Of a stretch of DNA of 64,000 nt, positions 17,439-27,000 are shown in pieces. Where the stretch lies: IMG/VR virus record IMGVR_UViG_3300022916_000007, positions 28,740 to 92,739 of that record; one strand, 5' to 3'. The notes beneath the pieces were generated by a model that saw only the letters and a program-made list of their open reading frames with translations, was not told the DNA's origin and did not search any database. The stretch is from a virus. Within the stretch, counting starts at the first letter, position 1. Each line of letters starts with the position of its first letter. The position numbers and the translations under genes were made by a program.

Positions 17439-17798
17439 TTATAACTCCTCAAATTTAATTACCAGATATATATTATTTATTGTTCTCATGAACCTTATTT
17501 TATTTTTCCCTCCCATTATTATTACTAGGCCTGTATATTCATTTGATACCAGGAAATTATTATTGTGCAACTTCCCTTTGGTGTCATAATAAAATTGCCC
17601 ATTGAGATAACATTCTTTATATCCATCAGGATGTTCATAAGCAGGGCCATCTTCTCGATGACACTCCCCATTTAGATACCATCCTTTTGTTCCACTATGA
17701 TGCTCAGCAGCAGGACCATCTTCTCGATGCAACTTTCCATTTAGATACCAATGTTTTGTTCCACTAGGATATTCTGTCATCATTGATTTGTTGAACAT
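17439..17798 (-). CDS. fusion: MORN-variant repeats + SH3-like C-terminal segment
   Basis: 119 residues. Two full and one degenerate 23-residue repeats (WYLNGKLHREDGPA type, from residue 17) are followed by KGKLHNNNFL and YTGLVIIMGGKNKIRFM, which carries the YxG motif of the small-protein family. It is a close paralogue of 38568-38999, including the C-terminus and the promoter. The ribosome site AAGGAGGG is strong. It links the two expanded families of this phage. Confidence 0.75.
   Translation of the reverse strand: MFNKSMMTEYPSGTKHWYLNGKLHREDGPAAEHHSGTKGWYLNGECHREDGPAYEHPDGYKECYLNGQFYYDTKGKLHNNNFLVSNEYTGLVIIMGGKNKIRFMRTINNIYLVIKFEEL
17613..17750 (-). repeat. two tandem 69-bp (23-aa) MORN-variant repeats
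   Basis: Codons 17-62 of the fusion gene hold two units of W-Y-L-N-G-x-x-H-R-E-D-G-P-A-x-E-x-x-x-G-x-K-x, exactly 69 bp each. A third, degenerate unit (CYLNGQFYYD) follows. Confidence 0.85.
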
Positions 17799-17822
17799 TA
17801 GCCCTCCTTTTCAACTGACAAC

Positions 17823-17851
17823 AATATACCACAACAAGGTTCATTTGTTAA
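17823..17851 (-). promoter_or_regulatory. promoter of the recurring TTAACA-17-TATATT type
   Basis: Minus strand: TTAACA (17851-17846), 17 bases, TATATT (17828-17823) with TGG in front. The 33-bp block 17821-17853 is identical to 39021-39053, which precedes the paralogous fusion gene. The expected start of transcription is about 17 bases above the ATG at 17798. Confidence 0.75.
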
Positions 17852-17900
17852 CCTACAACTGAAATATATTTTAAAAAAATTGTAATTTAAGGGTATTTAA

Positions 17901-17978
17901 TTAAGATTTGAACCATTCAAGAAAATCAGATTCCCATATGACGACAAAATTTAAATAAGCTATTTTTTTGTTATTTTT
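17901..17978 (-). pseudogene. C-terminal remnant of a Vsr-like homing endonuclease behind recA
   Basis: Directly after the recA stop, and in the same frame, 25 codons end ...FVVIWESDFLEWFKS. This resembles the last strand and helix of EDxHD/Vsr-like endonucleases; the intact copy at 51237-52373 has IIWEYDFKEFLNN. There is no start codon or ribosome site, so it is a fragment. The match is short and could be chance. Confidence 0.4.
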
Positions 17979-19640
17979 TTAATTTTCTAAGATTTGATCT
18001 GCCAAAGCAGACACTTCAAGGTAGGAATCTGGGTTTATTTCAAACTCTTCAGGGTTGCCAAGTTTTCTAACACAAGATTGATCAATTAATTCTTCGATCA
18101 TTTCAGGATATACATTGATTATCTTTTCTTTAAATTCTTTCTTCCTGAAGCTTTCATTTAAAAGAATGTTGCCTTTCTGATCTTTTGCAACCACTTTACT
18201 CCAAGCGCTAGCAGAAAAATTAACAATACATTCTTTATCATTAATAGTATAAGTTAAGTTTTCAGCCTTAGCCAAAGTATCAAATATTTGTTCACTCTCT
18301 TCAATTCCAACGTTAAACATAATATTAAAGCCAGCAGTCTTAAATGGGATAGATACTTTATTTTTAATAACCTTGGCCTTAACACCAACCCCAATTTGAT
18401 CATCTTTGCCTTTATCACCAAGCACTTTGCCATCTCTTAACAATTTAATCCGTGTGCTAGAGTGATAGGGTATCGCTTTGCCCCCAAACGATACCATACT
18501 ATCACCATAAACCACACCAATCTTTGACTTTAATTGATTAGTAAATACCATTGTAACCTTTTCTGAACCGATCATCTGTGTAATTTTTCTAAGACTTTGA
18601 GCAATCACTTTTGCAGCAGCAGCCATAAACTTATCATCATGTTCACCATCCAACTCTGCTTTTGTAGGAGTTCCAGCAACGGAGTCCCAAACAATTGTCA
18701 CAGGCTTATTTTTACCTATTGTTCTTATCTTTTTAATAACTTGCTCAATTGTGCTAAACACATCTTCAATATGATTAGGTTGTGCATACACAAAACCCTT
18801 TAAATTAATACCAAGTCTTTTAAGTAGCTCAGGACTGGTTGCATTTTCAGTATCCAACAAAACTCCAATACCACCTTTCTTTTGGGTTGATTTTAATAAC
18901 TCTATGGCTAATAAACTTTTTCCTGTGTTGTGATTTTTTATTCCATTTGCCCAATAACAATGCTCTTCATGATCAACTTCAATGTCATAAATCTCATGTT
19001 TTCCAATTGATTCAATTGATATAATTTTTTGAGGACCAGTAACTGTAGATATTTTATCACTGATGTCTAAATCTTTTGCACAAACCCAACCAACTTCATT
19101 CTCATTTTCACAAAACAACAAGTGATCACCAGTACATTCAATAAACCTTTTATCCTTAACAACAACCTTAATAGCATGTAGTTTCCCTTTCTCAACAAAC
19201 CTTTTTACAGGAATAAAACCATAAGGAGAGTCAACACAAACACTTCTACCACTCTCTAACATTTCTTTAATATCAACAATCTTAACTATTTTTTTTACAT
19301 CTCCATCAGTAGAGACTCTAATAGCGGAACGTCCAGTGATACAACTTTCCTCACCGACAATCTCAGTTAATCTTCCAACAGGCACACCTCCACCTTTTTT
19401 ATTTGCAATTGCATAATCAAGCAACGTACTTCCTGTTGAAATAAACTCTTTAATATCAGTTGGGCTTTCTTCGAACCCAAGGGAATAAGCTATTTTTGTT
19501 TTTGAGCTTTTATTAATTTCTTCAATTAATTCTTTTGAGATTTCACTAATAATTTTGTCATTCTCTTTTGATTTTTCAATAAACTTCTTTTTTTGCTCTT
19601 CTTCTTTTTTTTCTTTATTAGTTTCTTTTTTTGTTACCAT
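17979..19640 (-). CDS. RecA-like recombinase (RecA/UvsX family) with in-frame mini-intein in the P-loop
   Basis: 553 residues, about 414 after removal of a 139-residue intein. The N-terminal 45 residues are a charged helix. The core has STGSTLLDYAI, GRLTEIVGEES + TGKSLLAIELL (Walker A restored on splicing), LLDTENA, VWDSVAGTP (Walker B), MVFTNQLKSKIG (loop 2 region) and SFGGKAIPYHSSTRIKLL. It catalyses strand exchange and, in T4-like phages, recombination-dependent replication. SSB is the next gene upstream. RecA and UvsX cannot be cleanly separated by reading; the motifs look RecA-like. Confidence 0.92.
   Translation of the reverse strand: MVTKKETNKEKKEEEQKKKFIEKSKENDKIISEISKELIEEINKSSKTKIAYSLGFEESPTDIKEFISTGSTLLDYAIANKKGGGVPVGRLTEIVGEESCITGRSAIRVSTDGDVKKIVKIVDIKEMLESGRSVCVDSPYGFIPVKRFVEKGKLHAIKVVVKDKRFIECTGDHLLFCENENEVGWVCAKDLDISDKISTVTGPQKIISIESIGKHEIYDIEVDHEEHCYWANGIKNHNTGKSLLAIELLKSTQKKGGIGVLLDTENATSPELLKRLGINLKGFVYAQPNHIEDVFSTIEQVIKKIRTIGKNKPVTIVWDSVAGTPTKAELDGEHDDKFMAAAAKVIAQSLRKITQMIGSEKVTMVFTNQLKSKIGVVYGDSMVSFGGKAIPYHSSTRIKLLRDGKVLGDKGKDDQIGVGVKAKVIKNKVSIPFKTAGFNIMFNVGIEESEQIFDTLAKAENLTYTINDKECIVNFSASAWSKVVAKDQKGNILLNESFRKKEFKEKIINVYPEMIEELIDQSCVRKLGNPEEFEINPDSYLEVSALADQILEN
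18927..19343 (-). mobile_element. mini-intein in the recombinase Walker A motif
   Basis: Residues 100-238. Block A is CITGRSAIRVSTDGD, block B CTGDHLLFCE, block F EIYDIEVDHEEHCYWANGI, block G KNHN, and the +1 residue is Thr. It has no endonuclease domain. The insertion lies between GEES and TGKS, so the unspliced protein cannot bind ATP. All canonical splice residues are visible (C1, block B TGDH, HN, T+1). Confidence 0.9.
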
Positions 19641-19663
19641 GTTTGCACACTACTCCATTGCAA

Positions 19664-19683
19664 TGCCGTCCCGAAGGACGGCA
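19664..19683 (-). promoter_or_regulatory. C(UUCG)G-capped RNA hairpin between ssb and recA
   Basis: On the minus strand GCCGTCC-TTCG-GGACGGC forms a perfect 7-bp stem (8 with the flanking A-T) closed by the very stable C(UUCG)G tetraloop. It is GC-rich in an AT-rich genome. No T-run follows, so it is not a standard terminator. T4 mRNAs are known for such intergenic hairpins. A role as 3' stabiliser of the ssb message or as a processing/attenuation point before recA is inference. Confidence 0.75.
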
Positions 19684-19715
19684 ATTAAGTTAGCAATATT
19701 TTTATTTAATTTTTA

Positions 19716-20507
19716 TTAATCCAAACCTAAGTCATCAAAAGCGTCATCAATACTTTTATGCACACCAGAAGCAGGCTTTTCTTCCTTATCTTTACCTTTG
19801 TATTCTGAACCGCTATCGATTTCCTCAACACTTGGCTCATCAGTCATTTCTGCCTGCCATTCTAGGAGAATTTCTTCTAACTCCTCATATGACTTTGCCT
19901 TAAGAAACTCAATGTTGTCAAAATCAGAAATACCTTCCATCAACTCTTTAATTTCCTTGTCTGATTCTGCAAGCTGACTTGTTCTTGGCTTAAGTTCCAC
20001 ATCAATATCAGGATAAGCCCTTCCCTGCACTGGAGTTACAATAACCTTAATATCTCTGCCCTCTTTTGCATCAATATAGTTACCATAATCTTCGTCAATT
20101 AGCTTTGAAAGAAGATACATGTAAACAGTTTTAGAGAATCCCCACCACTTTACTCCATCACCTTCTTTGCCTCTTACAATAATTGGTGCAAAATATCTAG
20201 ACTTTGGAGAAAGCTGTTTTGCAAGCGCCACTGAATCATCTGTCCCTTTATCAAAAAGAGTTTTCCTGAATTCCCAAATAGGATCTTGTTTTTCAAAGCT
20301 TGCCCATGGAGACACCAGACTACGATATTTTCCAATGTTGTAATAAAAAGCTCGTTCCCTAAAAGGATCATTCACACCCTTAATAGGCACAATCCTTACT
20401 TCATGCACAGCCTTTTCAATTCCTGGTCCCCATGTATCCTTCTTTCCAGAGCCTTGAGGACCACTTTGAAGCTTCTCTAGTTTCTTTTTAATCAGTTCAA
20501 AATCCAT
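19716..20507 (-). CDS. single-stranded DNA-binding protein, T4 gp32-like
   Basis: 263 residues. The OB-fold core has the gp32 layout: HEVRIVPIKGVNDPF, FYYNIG, PIWEFRKTLF, AKQLSPKSRYFAPIIVRG, GVKWWGFSKTVYMYLLSKLIDEDYGNY and DAKEGRDIKV. The acidic C-terminus ends DDAFDDLGLD, the tail used by gp32-type SSBs to recruit replication proteins. The zinc-binding cysteines of T4 gp32 are absent, as in several T4 relatives. It has its own candidate promoter upstream and lies above recA. Confidence 0.88.
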   Translation of the reverse strand: MDFELIKKKLEKLQSGPQGSGKKDTWGPGIEKAVHEVRIVPIKGVNDPFRERAFYYNIGKYRSLVSPWASFEKQDPIWEFRKTLFDKGTDDSVALAKQLSPKSRYFAPIIVRGKEGDGVKWWGFSKTVYMYLLSKLIDEDYGNYIDAKEGRDIKVIVTPVQGRAYPDIDVELKPRTSQLAESDKEIKELMEGISDFDNIEFLKAKSYEELEEILLEWQAEMTDEPSVEEIDSGSEYKGKDKEEKPASGVHKSIDDAFDDLGLD

Positions 20508-20569
20508 TCTTTTCTCTCCTTAATTTTCTAAGGTTAACAAAACATTTAAAACACAACCTAACTAACAAC

Positions 20570-20598
20570 ATTGTAGCAAAGTTTTCTCTATCTATAAA
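20570..20598 (-). promoter_or_regulatory. candidate extended -10 promoter for ssb
   Basis: Minus strand: TTTATA (20598-20593), 17 bases, TACAAT (20575-20570) with TGC in front (extended -10). About 60 bases above the SSB start, followed by the ribosome site AAGGAGAG. Confidence 0.5.
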
Positions 20599-20611
20599 GC
20601 ATTTTTTTTAA

Positions 20612-21073
20612 TTAGACACCAATAATTTCATATAAGACTGTTGGAATCTTATGAAGCTCATCATTATTTCTGACTAGCAATAGTGAATTTTTATAGTTTT
20701 CCCAATCAATTACATAATCTCTATTTTGCTCCCCATTTTCATTTACAACAACCATATTCAACGCATTAAGGGTATATAAGACGTTATAATCTTTTTTTCT
20801 ATGGATCTGAAAGGTTGACTTAAGGATGTCCTTATATTTTAGATCCGGCTGGTTTTTAACATTATAAGTTAATATAAATTTGCTATTATCATTATCTTTT
20901 GTTTTAAGGACAAATATATTTCCACCTACAACCTCAAAGTTTCTTGTAATATTATCCACTGTTTTTTCCAGATAGTACTTGGAATGTTCAATAATCGTAC
21001 ACAACAAAATAACATCAGAATCGTAATTTCTATTCTTCATCACTTTTAGCCCCCACTTTATTTGATTTACCAT
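20612..21073 (-). CDS. hypothetical protein between ssb and the HD-domain gene
   Basis: 153 residues from the first ATG; an internal ATG at residue 12 (MKNRNYDSD) is an alternative start. Alternating beta strands and charged helices, with no motif I know. It lies in the replication region, so an accessory replication or transcription role is possible but unsupported. Confidence 0.6.
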   Translation of the reverse strand: MVNQIKWGLKVMKNRNYDSDVILLCTIIEHSKYYLEKTVDNITRNFEVVGGNIFVLKTKDNDNSKFILTYNVKNQPDLKYKDILKSTFQIHRKKDYNVLYTLNALNMVVVNENGEQNRDYVIDWENYKNSLLLVRNNDELHKIPTVLYEIIGV

Positions 21074-21087
21074 TAAATTCGAAAACT

Positions 21088-22014
21088 TTAAATCTTAAAT
21101 TGCTCTTGCATATTCTCTATTAATTCATTTAAATTATCTATAAGTTTTGTAATGTTTTGATCAATTTCATTTAGGTTGTTTTTAACACTTTCTTCCATAT
21201 CATAATCATCTGGATTGCCAAATATTTTTATTAAATCCACCACATATTTTTCAAACTTTCCTTTTAACGAATCTCTCAGGCCTTCTACAACACTAACTGC
21301 AATAGTTGCTTGCTTTTTAAACTTAGGGTTTATAATGTCTTCTGTTCTTCCCTGGCCGGATGCGTGTACATTTTTGACATACTGACTTAAAGAATTTTTT
21401 GTCCCCTTTGCTTGAGCATATAATCTTGAAAAAAAGCCTTCGTTTAACTCCTCTATAACAATATCTTTAATGTATAAGTCTAATGACTCTTTCTTTACCT
21501 TGTTGCTTGTTTTATAAGCCATACTACTTTTAAAGCTTTTTTTCATGTTTGGATCATTTATATAATCACCATCAACCTCATCCCAATCATCCATCATTTT
21601 ATCTGCCCCTGGCTTTGATTTAGAATCATGACCCATTGGGGCTTGATACCCTGCAACTGACGCTGTTGAACTTACCTCTTCTAAACTATCCTCTTCCTCT
21701 TCCAAAACATCATCAAGCTCTTCAAACTCTAACTCTGACTCTGTTTTTTTACCTGTTGCCATTTGTCTTAGTTCCTCTTTTGTATATTTTACTATTGGTC
21801 CACCTGGGAATCCCCTTGTTGTACCTGGGGTGGATCGTTTTGACATGTCCCTATAATGATTATTTCCAGCAATTGCACCTTGGGGAGAACTCTTTTTCAC
21901 TATTGCCCCATCATTACTAATATCTTCACCATCAATAAGATCTAACATATCTTCTGCTGTTAAATCTTGGCTATGATCATCATTAACATCGTATGGTTTT
22001 TTTTCTTTTGACAT
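21088..22014 (-). CDS. hypothetical protein, disordered N-half and helical C-half
   Basis: 308 residues. The first 165 are low-complexity and acidic/polar (runs of E/D around 95-120), probably disordered. The C-terminal 140 are helical. LDLYIKDIVIEELNEG near residue 180 resembles the [L/I]-x-E N-terminal tags seen at 43-64 kb but is internal. I do not recognise a family; a scaffold, core or assembly protein is one possibility. Confidence 0.6.
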   Translation of the reverse strand: MSKEKKPYDVNDDHSQDLTAEDMLDLIDGEDISNDGAIVKKSSPQGAIAGNNHYRDMSKRSTPGTTRGFPGGPIVKYTKEELRQMATGKKTESELEFEELDDVLEEEEDSLEEVSSTASVAGYQAPMGHDSKSKPGADKMMDDWDEVDGDYINDPNMKKSFKSSMAYKTSNKVKKESLDLYIKDIVIEELNEGFFSRLYAQAKGTKNSLSQYVKNVHASGQGRTEDIINPKFKKQATIAVSVVEGLRDSLKGKFEKYVVDLIKIFGNPDDYDMEESVKNNLNEIDQNITKLIDNLNELIENMQEQFKI

Positions 22015-22067
22015 AACTATAATTACTTAGTCAACCCAACAAAAAGACAAAATATTATCTTGTTCAT

Positions 22068-22706
22068 CTAGTTTTCTTCTGACTCTAATTGTTCCATTTC
22101 TTTTTCTTGTTGAACGGCTAACATGTCTGCAAAATGTAATGTTAGTGCTAGTGGTGGTTGTTTTTGGGAATATGCTTGATTTGCTTCCAAATGCATACCA
22201 TCATGAGTCAAAATAGCAACATATTCTTCTTCAGTTAATTTAATGTCATAATGTTGCAACAAATACAAGGATCTATGTGCATGAAGCATAAACTGAATAT
22301 CATCATTAAACCCATAGTAGATGCCCCTTTCTTGGTGCCACTTAGAAGAATTAAACACATATTGATCTTCCTTTAAGTTTCCAATCTTACCGATATCATG
22401 AAACAATGCAACGAAAATTAATTGCCCATCATCCCAACGATCAGGATAGTGTGTCTTTGCCATCTTCAATAGATTGATACAAACATTAATACTGTGATGC
22501 ATCAATCCACCTGGATATGCAGCATGGAATTGCTTTTTATGCGAAGCGGGTGCGATACAAAACCTTTCTTGTAGATCTTCCATCATCAACTTCGCTAACT
22601 CTCCCCGTCTGCCAGGAATGTTGTCCAATAATTTAACAAGACGTTTATGGTTTTTCTTAGCCAACTCAGTACGATCATTTGAATACATAACAAAACTCCT
22701 TAACAT
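22068..22706 (-). CDS. HD-domain phosphohydrolase
   Basis: 212 residues. The HD signature is present: H of HHSINVCI, the HD pair in ALFHDIGKIGN, a further His in LHAHRSL, and the Asp in ILTHDGMH. It is expected to bind metal and hydrolyse a nucleotide or phosphodiester; the substrate cannot be inferred. Position next to polymerase, SSB and RecA fits nucleotide metabolism or signalling. Ribosome site AAGGAG, own promoter. Confidence 0.85.
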   Translation of the reverse strand: MLRSFVMYSNDRTELAKKNHKRLVKLLDNIPGRRGELAKLMMEDLQERFCIAPASHKKQFHAAYPGGLMHHSINVCINLLKMAKTHYPDRWDDGQLIFVALFHDIGKIGNLKEDQYVFNSSKWHQERGIYYGFNDDIQFMLHAHRSLYLLQHYDIKLTEEEYVAILTHDGMHLEANQAYSQKQPPLALTLHFADMLAVQQEKEMEQLESEEN

Positions 22707-22725
22707 TGAAACGTTTAATTAATTA

Positions 22726-22754
22726 ATTATAACATAATCACCAAAATTTATAAA
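22726..22754 (-). promoter_or_regulatory. candidate extended -10 promoter for the HD-domain gene
   Basis: Minus strand: TTTATA (22754-22749), 17 bases, perfect TATAAT (22731-22726) with TGT in front. The start of transcription would be about 12 bases above the ATG at 22706. Confidence 0.6.
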
Positions 22755-24073
22755 ATTTCTCTAATTGAAACATTCATTTTATTATTAATAATATTATTAT
22801 TTGTCATAATACTAACAACATCATCAATAAACTTCTGTTCTTCGTTAGGATGAACGTCAAACAACAGATCGTCATGAATGATTGCAACACACTCTGACTT
22901 GTATTCTTTTTCTTTTTTTAACTTTAATATCTTATACAATGCATCTAGTACAACATCAACTCCTGTTGATTGAGCATAATAATTTATGTTTTTATATTTT
23001 TGCATATTATTCTGTAAAGATATCGGCCTTCCATACTCATTATACAAGACCTTGTTATCATAACCATAATCTTTAATGTTTATTTTTGACAATATTTTAT
23101 TTTTATTAAAGTTAATGTTAATTATATCACTTACCCTTTTTACATCAGACTTGCATATGCCACTTAACTCCACGATTCTTTCCAAAGAAGCTCCATATAT
23201 AAAAGGTAAAAATATTTTTTTTATTACATCCCTGTCAACATTCTTGTTATTTGCTAACTTTGCAATATTCCCATATAAATCACCTACACCCAGATCTCCA
23301 TCCCCGCCCATTAATGATAATATTATTGTTGGCTCTATAGCTTTAAAGTCAATAGATATTATTTTCCCCCCCTGGAACTTTGATTTAACTAAATATCTAT
23401 AATTCTTTGGTAATGTCAAGATGTTTAATCCAGATGAGACAATCAGCCTGCCTGTTTTAGTGCTTAAGTTATTATACCTTATTGGAAACAACAATTCATT
23501 TTTATGATCTAAATACCTTACCTTTTTTGCCAAAGACGCCATATTCTTATTAAGCAAGCAAGCAAATGCTAAGCTTTCTTTTGACATATGGATAGCACCA
23601 AGGTTGTTAAGGGCATGTTTGTGTTTTATAAAATGATTCTTGTAATAACTTAAATCTGTTTCATTACTTTTACAATATTTAATAAAAAAGTTCATAAATT
23701 CCAACCTGCAACCAATAAATTCCCTTAATGTTGTTATTGGAAGACACTTTTCTATTTCAAGTTGATTTAAATTAACGCCTAATAATTCATATGACCTTTT
23801 ATAAGCATTTATTTTTTTTGTTATATTGTTAAACCTTCTAATAAACTTTCTATCATAATCATATATTCTTGGCCTTTTTATATTATAAAGCTGAATAATG
23901 TCTTGAATATCATATAGGTTTTTTATATTTAAAAGGTGAGAATTGGCAAAACACATGCTATTGTTGTTTTCAAATAATGATTTATCAAATGTAACATCAA
24001 ACTTGTTAATGTTATTACTGTCTGAGTGGTATATATTTTTATTAATATATGCTATGAAATAATCAAAATCCAT
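22748..24073 (-). CDS. short family A DNA polymerase (polymerase domain only)
   Basis: 441 residues. STKTGRL (204-210) precedes motif A IISIDFKAIEPTIIL (Asp242, Glu247), motif B has the R-x3-K-x7-YG pattern (Arg281, Lys285, Tyr293), and motif C is HDDLLFDV (His400-Asp402). Catalytic residues of PolA are therefore intact, though motif A deviates from DYSQIELR and motif C is HDD rather than HDE. No 3'-5' proofreading domain is visible in the N-terminal 200 residues, and the 5' nuclease is a separate gene at 8 kb. Either the main replicase or a repair/specialised polymerase. Confidence 0.85.
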   Translation of the reverse strand: MDFDYFIAYINKNIYHSDSNNINKFDVTFDKSLFENNNSMCFANSHLLNIKNLYDIQDIIQLYNIKRPRIYDYDRKFIRRFNNITKKINAYKRSYELLGVNLNQLEIEKCLPITTLREFIGCRLEFMNFFIKYCKSNETDLSYYKNHFIKHKHALNNLGAIHMSKESLAFACLLNKNMASLAKKVRYLDHKNELLFPIRYNNLSTKTGRLIVSSGLNILTLPKNYRYLVKSKFQGGKIISIDFKAIEPTIILSLMGGDGDLGVGDLYGNIAKLANNKNVDRDVIKKIFLPFIYGASLERIVELSGICKSDVKRVSDIININFNKNKILSKINIKDYGYDNKVLYNEYGRPISLQNNMQKYKNINYYAQSTGVDVVLDALYKILKLKKEKEYKSECVAIIHDDLLFDVHPNEEQKFIDDVVSIMTNNNIINNKMNVSIREIL

Positions 24074-24085
24074 AAAACCCTTTAA

Positions 24086-27000
24086 TTAAACTTTAAAAAC
24101 CTTTTTAGAGTTGGGATCCTTGCTAGAAGCCCTATCTTCTTTCTTATTATACAACCAAACCTCTATGCTTGAAATCAATTTTTTATTTTTATTTATAACA
24201 CCTAAGACTTTCTCGTTTGTCTTTGCCCTATTTGCAGCATTTCCCCTGTTTGTTCCCTTAACATCGACATCAATAGGGGCAAAACCAGTCTGTTGTCCTG
24301 ACTTAATTAAGACTCTTGCAAAATATTTCCTTGAAGACAATGTTGACTTCTCTTTGATTTGATCGGGAGCAAATGGAGCAAAAACATCTTGTAACTGTGC
24401 CAACCTCAACATTTTTCTCTCATACTTCTCCTTTAACTTGTCAAAGCCAACATTTAAAGATTCTATTTCAACATCTTTTTTCGTGGCTAAGGCAATAAAA
24501 CTTAATTCATCATTCAAAAATGCATTGTTAATTTCCTTATCGAACAAAGCATCATTTAATTTAAATTGGCCCGGCGCTCCACCAGCAAACAATGCTTTAT
24601 TAATTTGATTAGGCTTTAATTTTACATCAAAATTTTCTGTCCATTGATAATAACTCAAAACCCTGTCTAACTTTTTATCAGAATATTTCCATAAAGCTTT
24701 TGGGTCAATGTTGTTCGGTGGATATGCTTTGTTGTTTGTAAAACTACCTATAAAGGGATATTTGTTTTCAACACCTAATATATCAAAAACACCTTTATCA
24801 TCATCTCCCTCGCCAAATAATAAGGTTTTATATTCCCTTTCTAAATCAGAAATATTAACTTTTTTTCCTTTACTATCATTATTAATATTAGTCAAAAACC
24901 ATGAATAAAAAAAGCTTGACTCACTTAAAAATCCTAATGAATCTAAAGAATCTCTTATTGATTTCATGTTTCTGTTTATGTCATCTGGTAAAATATAAGT
25001 AAAGGACTTTGGCTCGATTAACTTTTCATAATACAACTTTTCATGCATTCTTAATTTAAAATAATCAAGCTCTGCCAATGCCATTAATTTATAAAATTCA
25101 AATATGCTAGTATCCCCAATACCATGTGACCATTCTAATTTATTGTTAACAAGAATTTTCTTTCTGTTTCTTTTACTTCTATATGTTTCTCGCTCAATAG
25201 TCTTAGCATAATATCTCATTATAAACAACCTAATGAAATCTTGATTAATTAATGACCAAGCAACATCCCTATATCGTTCATATATTTTCTCTGCTGCATC
25301 TAAATCATAACCATCACTAACACTCGGCGCTCTTGTAACACTTTCTTCAGTTAGATCAATAAACTCACTTCTTATATCTGCTGCTGTCCTATACTTTAAA
25401 TAACTTTGTAAGGGATATAAAGTACAATTTGTTGTAAAATTATCTGCTGATATTTTATGCGTTATCTCACCCACTGAATATATGGAATCTATATTTGTTC
25501 CTGTTTTAAAATCAATAAACATCTTTTTTTGTGGCTCTAACAAAGGATAGCCAGCCATATCCATCGAAAGCTCCATTGGAACATAATCAATTGGCAACTC
25601 ATCTAACTGATTAACCAATCTGTTTGTTATAATAGGGTTGGGATCTGTATTTTGCTCTAAATAAATTGCTCCCATCAAATCATTAGTCTCAGTTTTAGCC
25701 CCTATTTTCTTTATTGGGCTTCTTTCAGTGCCAGGAATAACATATGGCATTTTAATTTCATCTCTAATCTTTCTTTTGGTAACTTCTAAATTATATTTTT
25801 CAACATCTCCACTAACTTGTCCTCTAATTGTACCATCCATTAAATCTTCAAATTGTTTTGTGTTAAATGAAGACTCTGAAGATTCAAAGTTCGCTTCATC
25901 ATATATAAAAAGAAAATGCTTTACTGTTTCCTCTTTTTTAATAGTAGTCTTAGTGCTTCTTAATAAAAATCTTATCTTTGGAACAATAAATTGGCCACCA
26001 CTTTGTTTAATAAACCCATTATATTGCTCTTGAAGGTTTGGATTATCAACAGGCTTGTCAGTAATGTGATCGTAAAACTTTTGCAAACCATAATTTATAT
26101 TCTTTTTATTGCTAACCATGTTCTTAAATATATTTTTCATATCATTAAAATTAATGTTATATGAAGGCTTAGACGAAACAACTTCAAAAATTGCATCTAC
26201 AAACTTTTTCTTATCTATAACAAAAGAACCTATATTTTTCCCACTCATGTTTCCACAATAATTATTAAATGTAAAATATACTATATTTAAATCTTTAACT
26301 ACCTTGCCATGTAAGCCAACATCTGCGCCTCGAACAACATTTTTTATGTCATTTTCAACAAACTTAAACAATGAACTTAAAGCATATGACAAATAAGAAT
26401 AATCATTCCCACTAGATTCAGATGTAATATTGACACTTGAAAACCCTTTAAATTTTTTCTTGGCTCCCTTAGAAATAACATTAGGAACTAACAACTTTTC
26501 TGAATATATCTTATCAGTCGTTTCGCCCAACTTTCTAAAACTAGCTAGCCTCTTCTCATTTTCTTTCGCTGAGAATAATTTATTTATTCTTTTTTCGACC
26601 TCTGCCTTTGCACTACCTCTAACTTGAAGCGGCTCTTTTACCTTTCTTCTGTCAACACCATAAGCATCTTCCCCATTAAGGATAGATATGCTATCCCTCA
26701 AACGTTTGACTATCTTCTTTCTACCAAATAATTGTGGGTTATTTTCATACCTAGAGGCCATTCTTGTCAATCGCTTTCTATACAAAACATATTCACTAAG
26801 ACTCTTTTGGAAATTAACATTAATTAAGCCAGTTTCGGCTGAAAAAACATTACCGGCGATGGAAACTAAACTTAAATTAGCCGTTGTAGTTCCTGTTTCA
26901 TCTAAAGATATATCAAAATTTTCTAATATAAAAACACTGCTTTTCTTAAGACCATTTAAAAAACTTGCCACACTTTTGAACTTTATATCTTTCTTCTCTA

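Noticed and set aside
3433-19640. Homing endonuclease domains inside the two inteins
   Set aside because: Both inteins are about 135-140 residues, with splicing blocks only and no LAGLIDADG or HNH sequence between blocks B and F.
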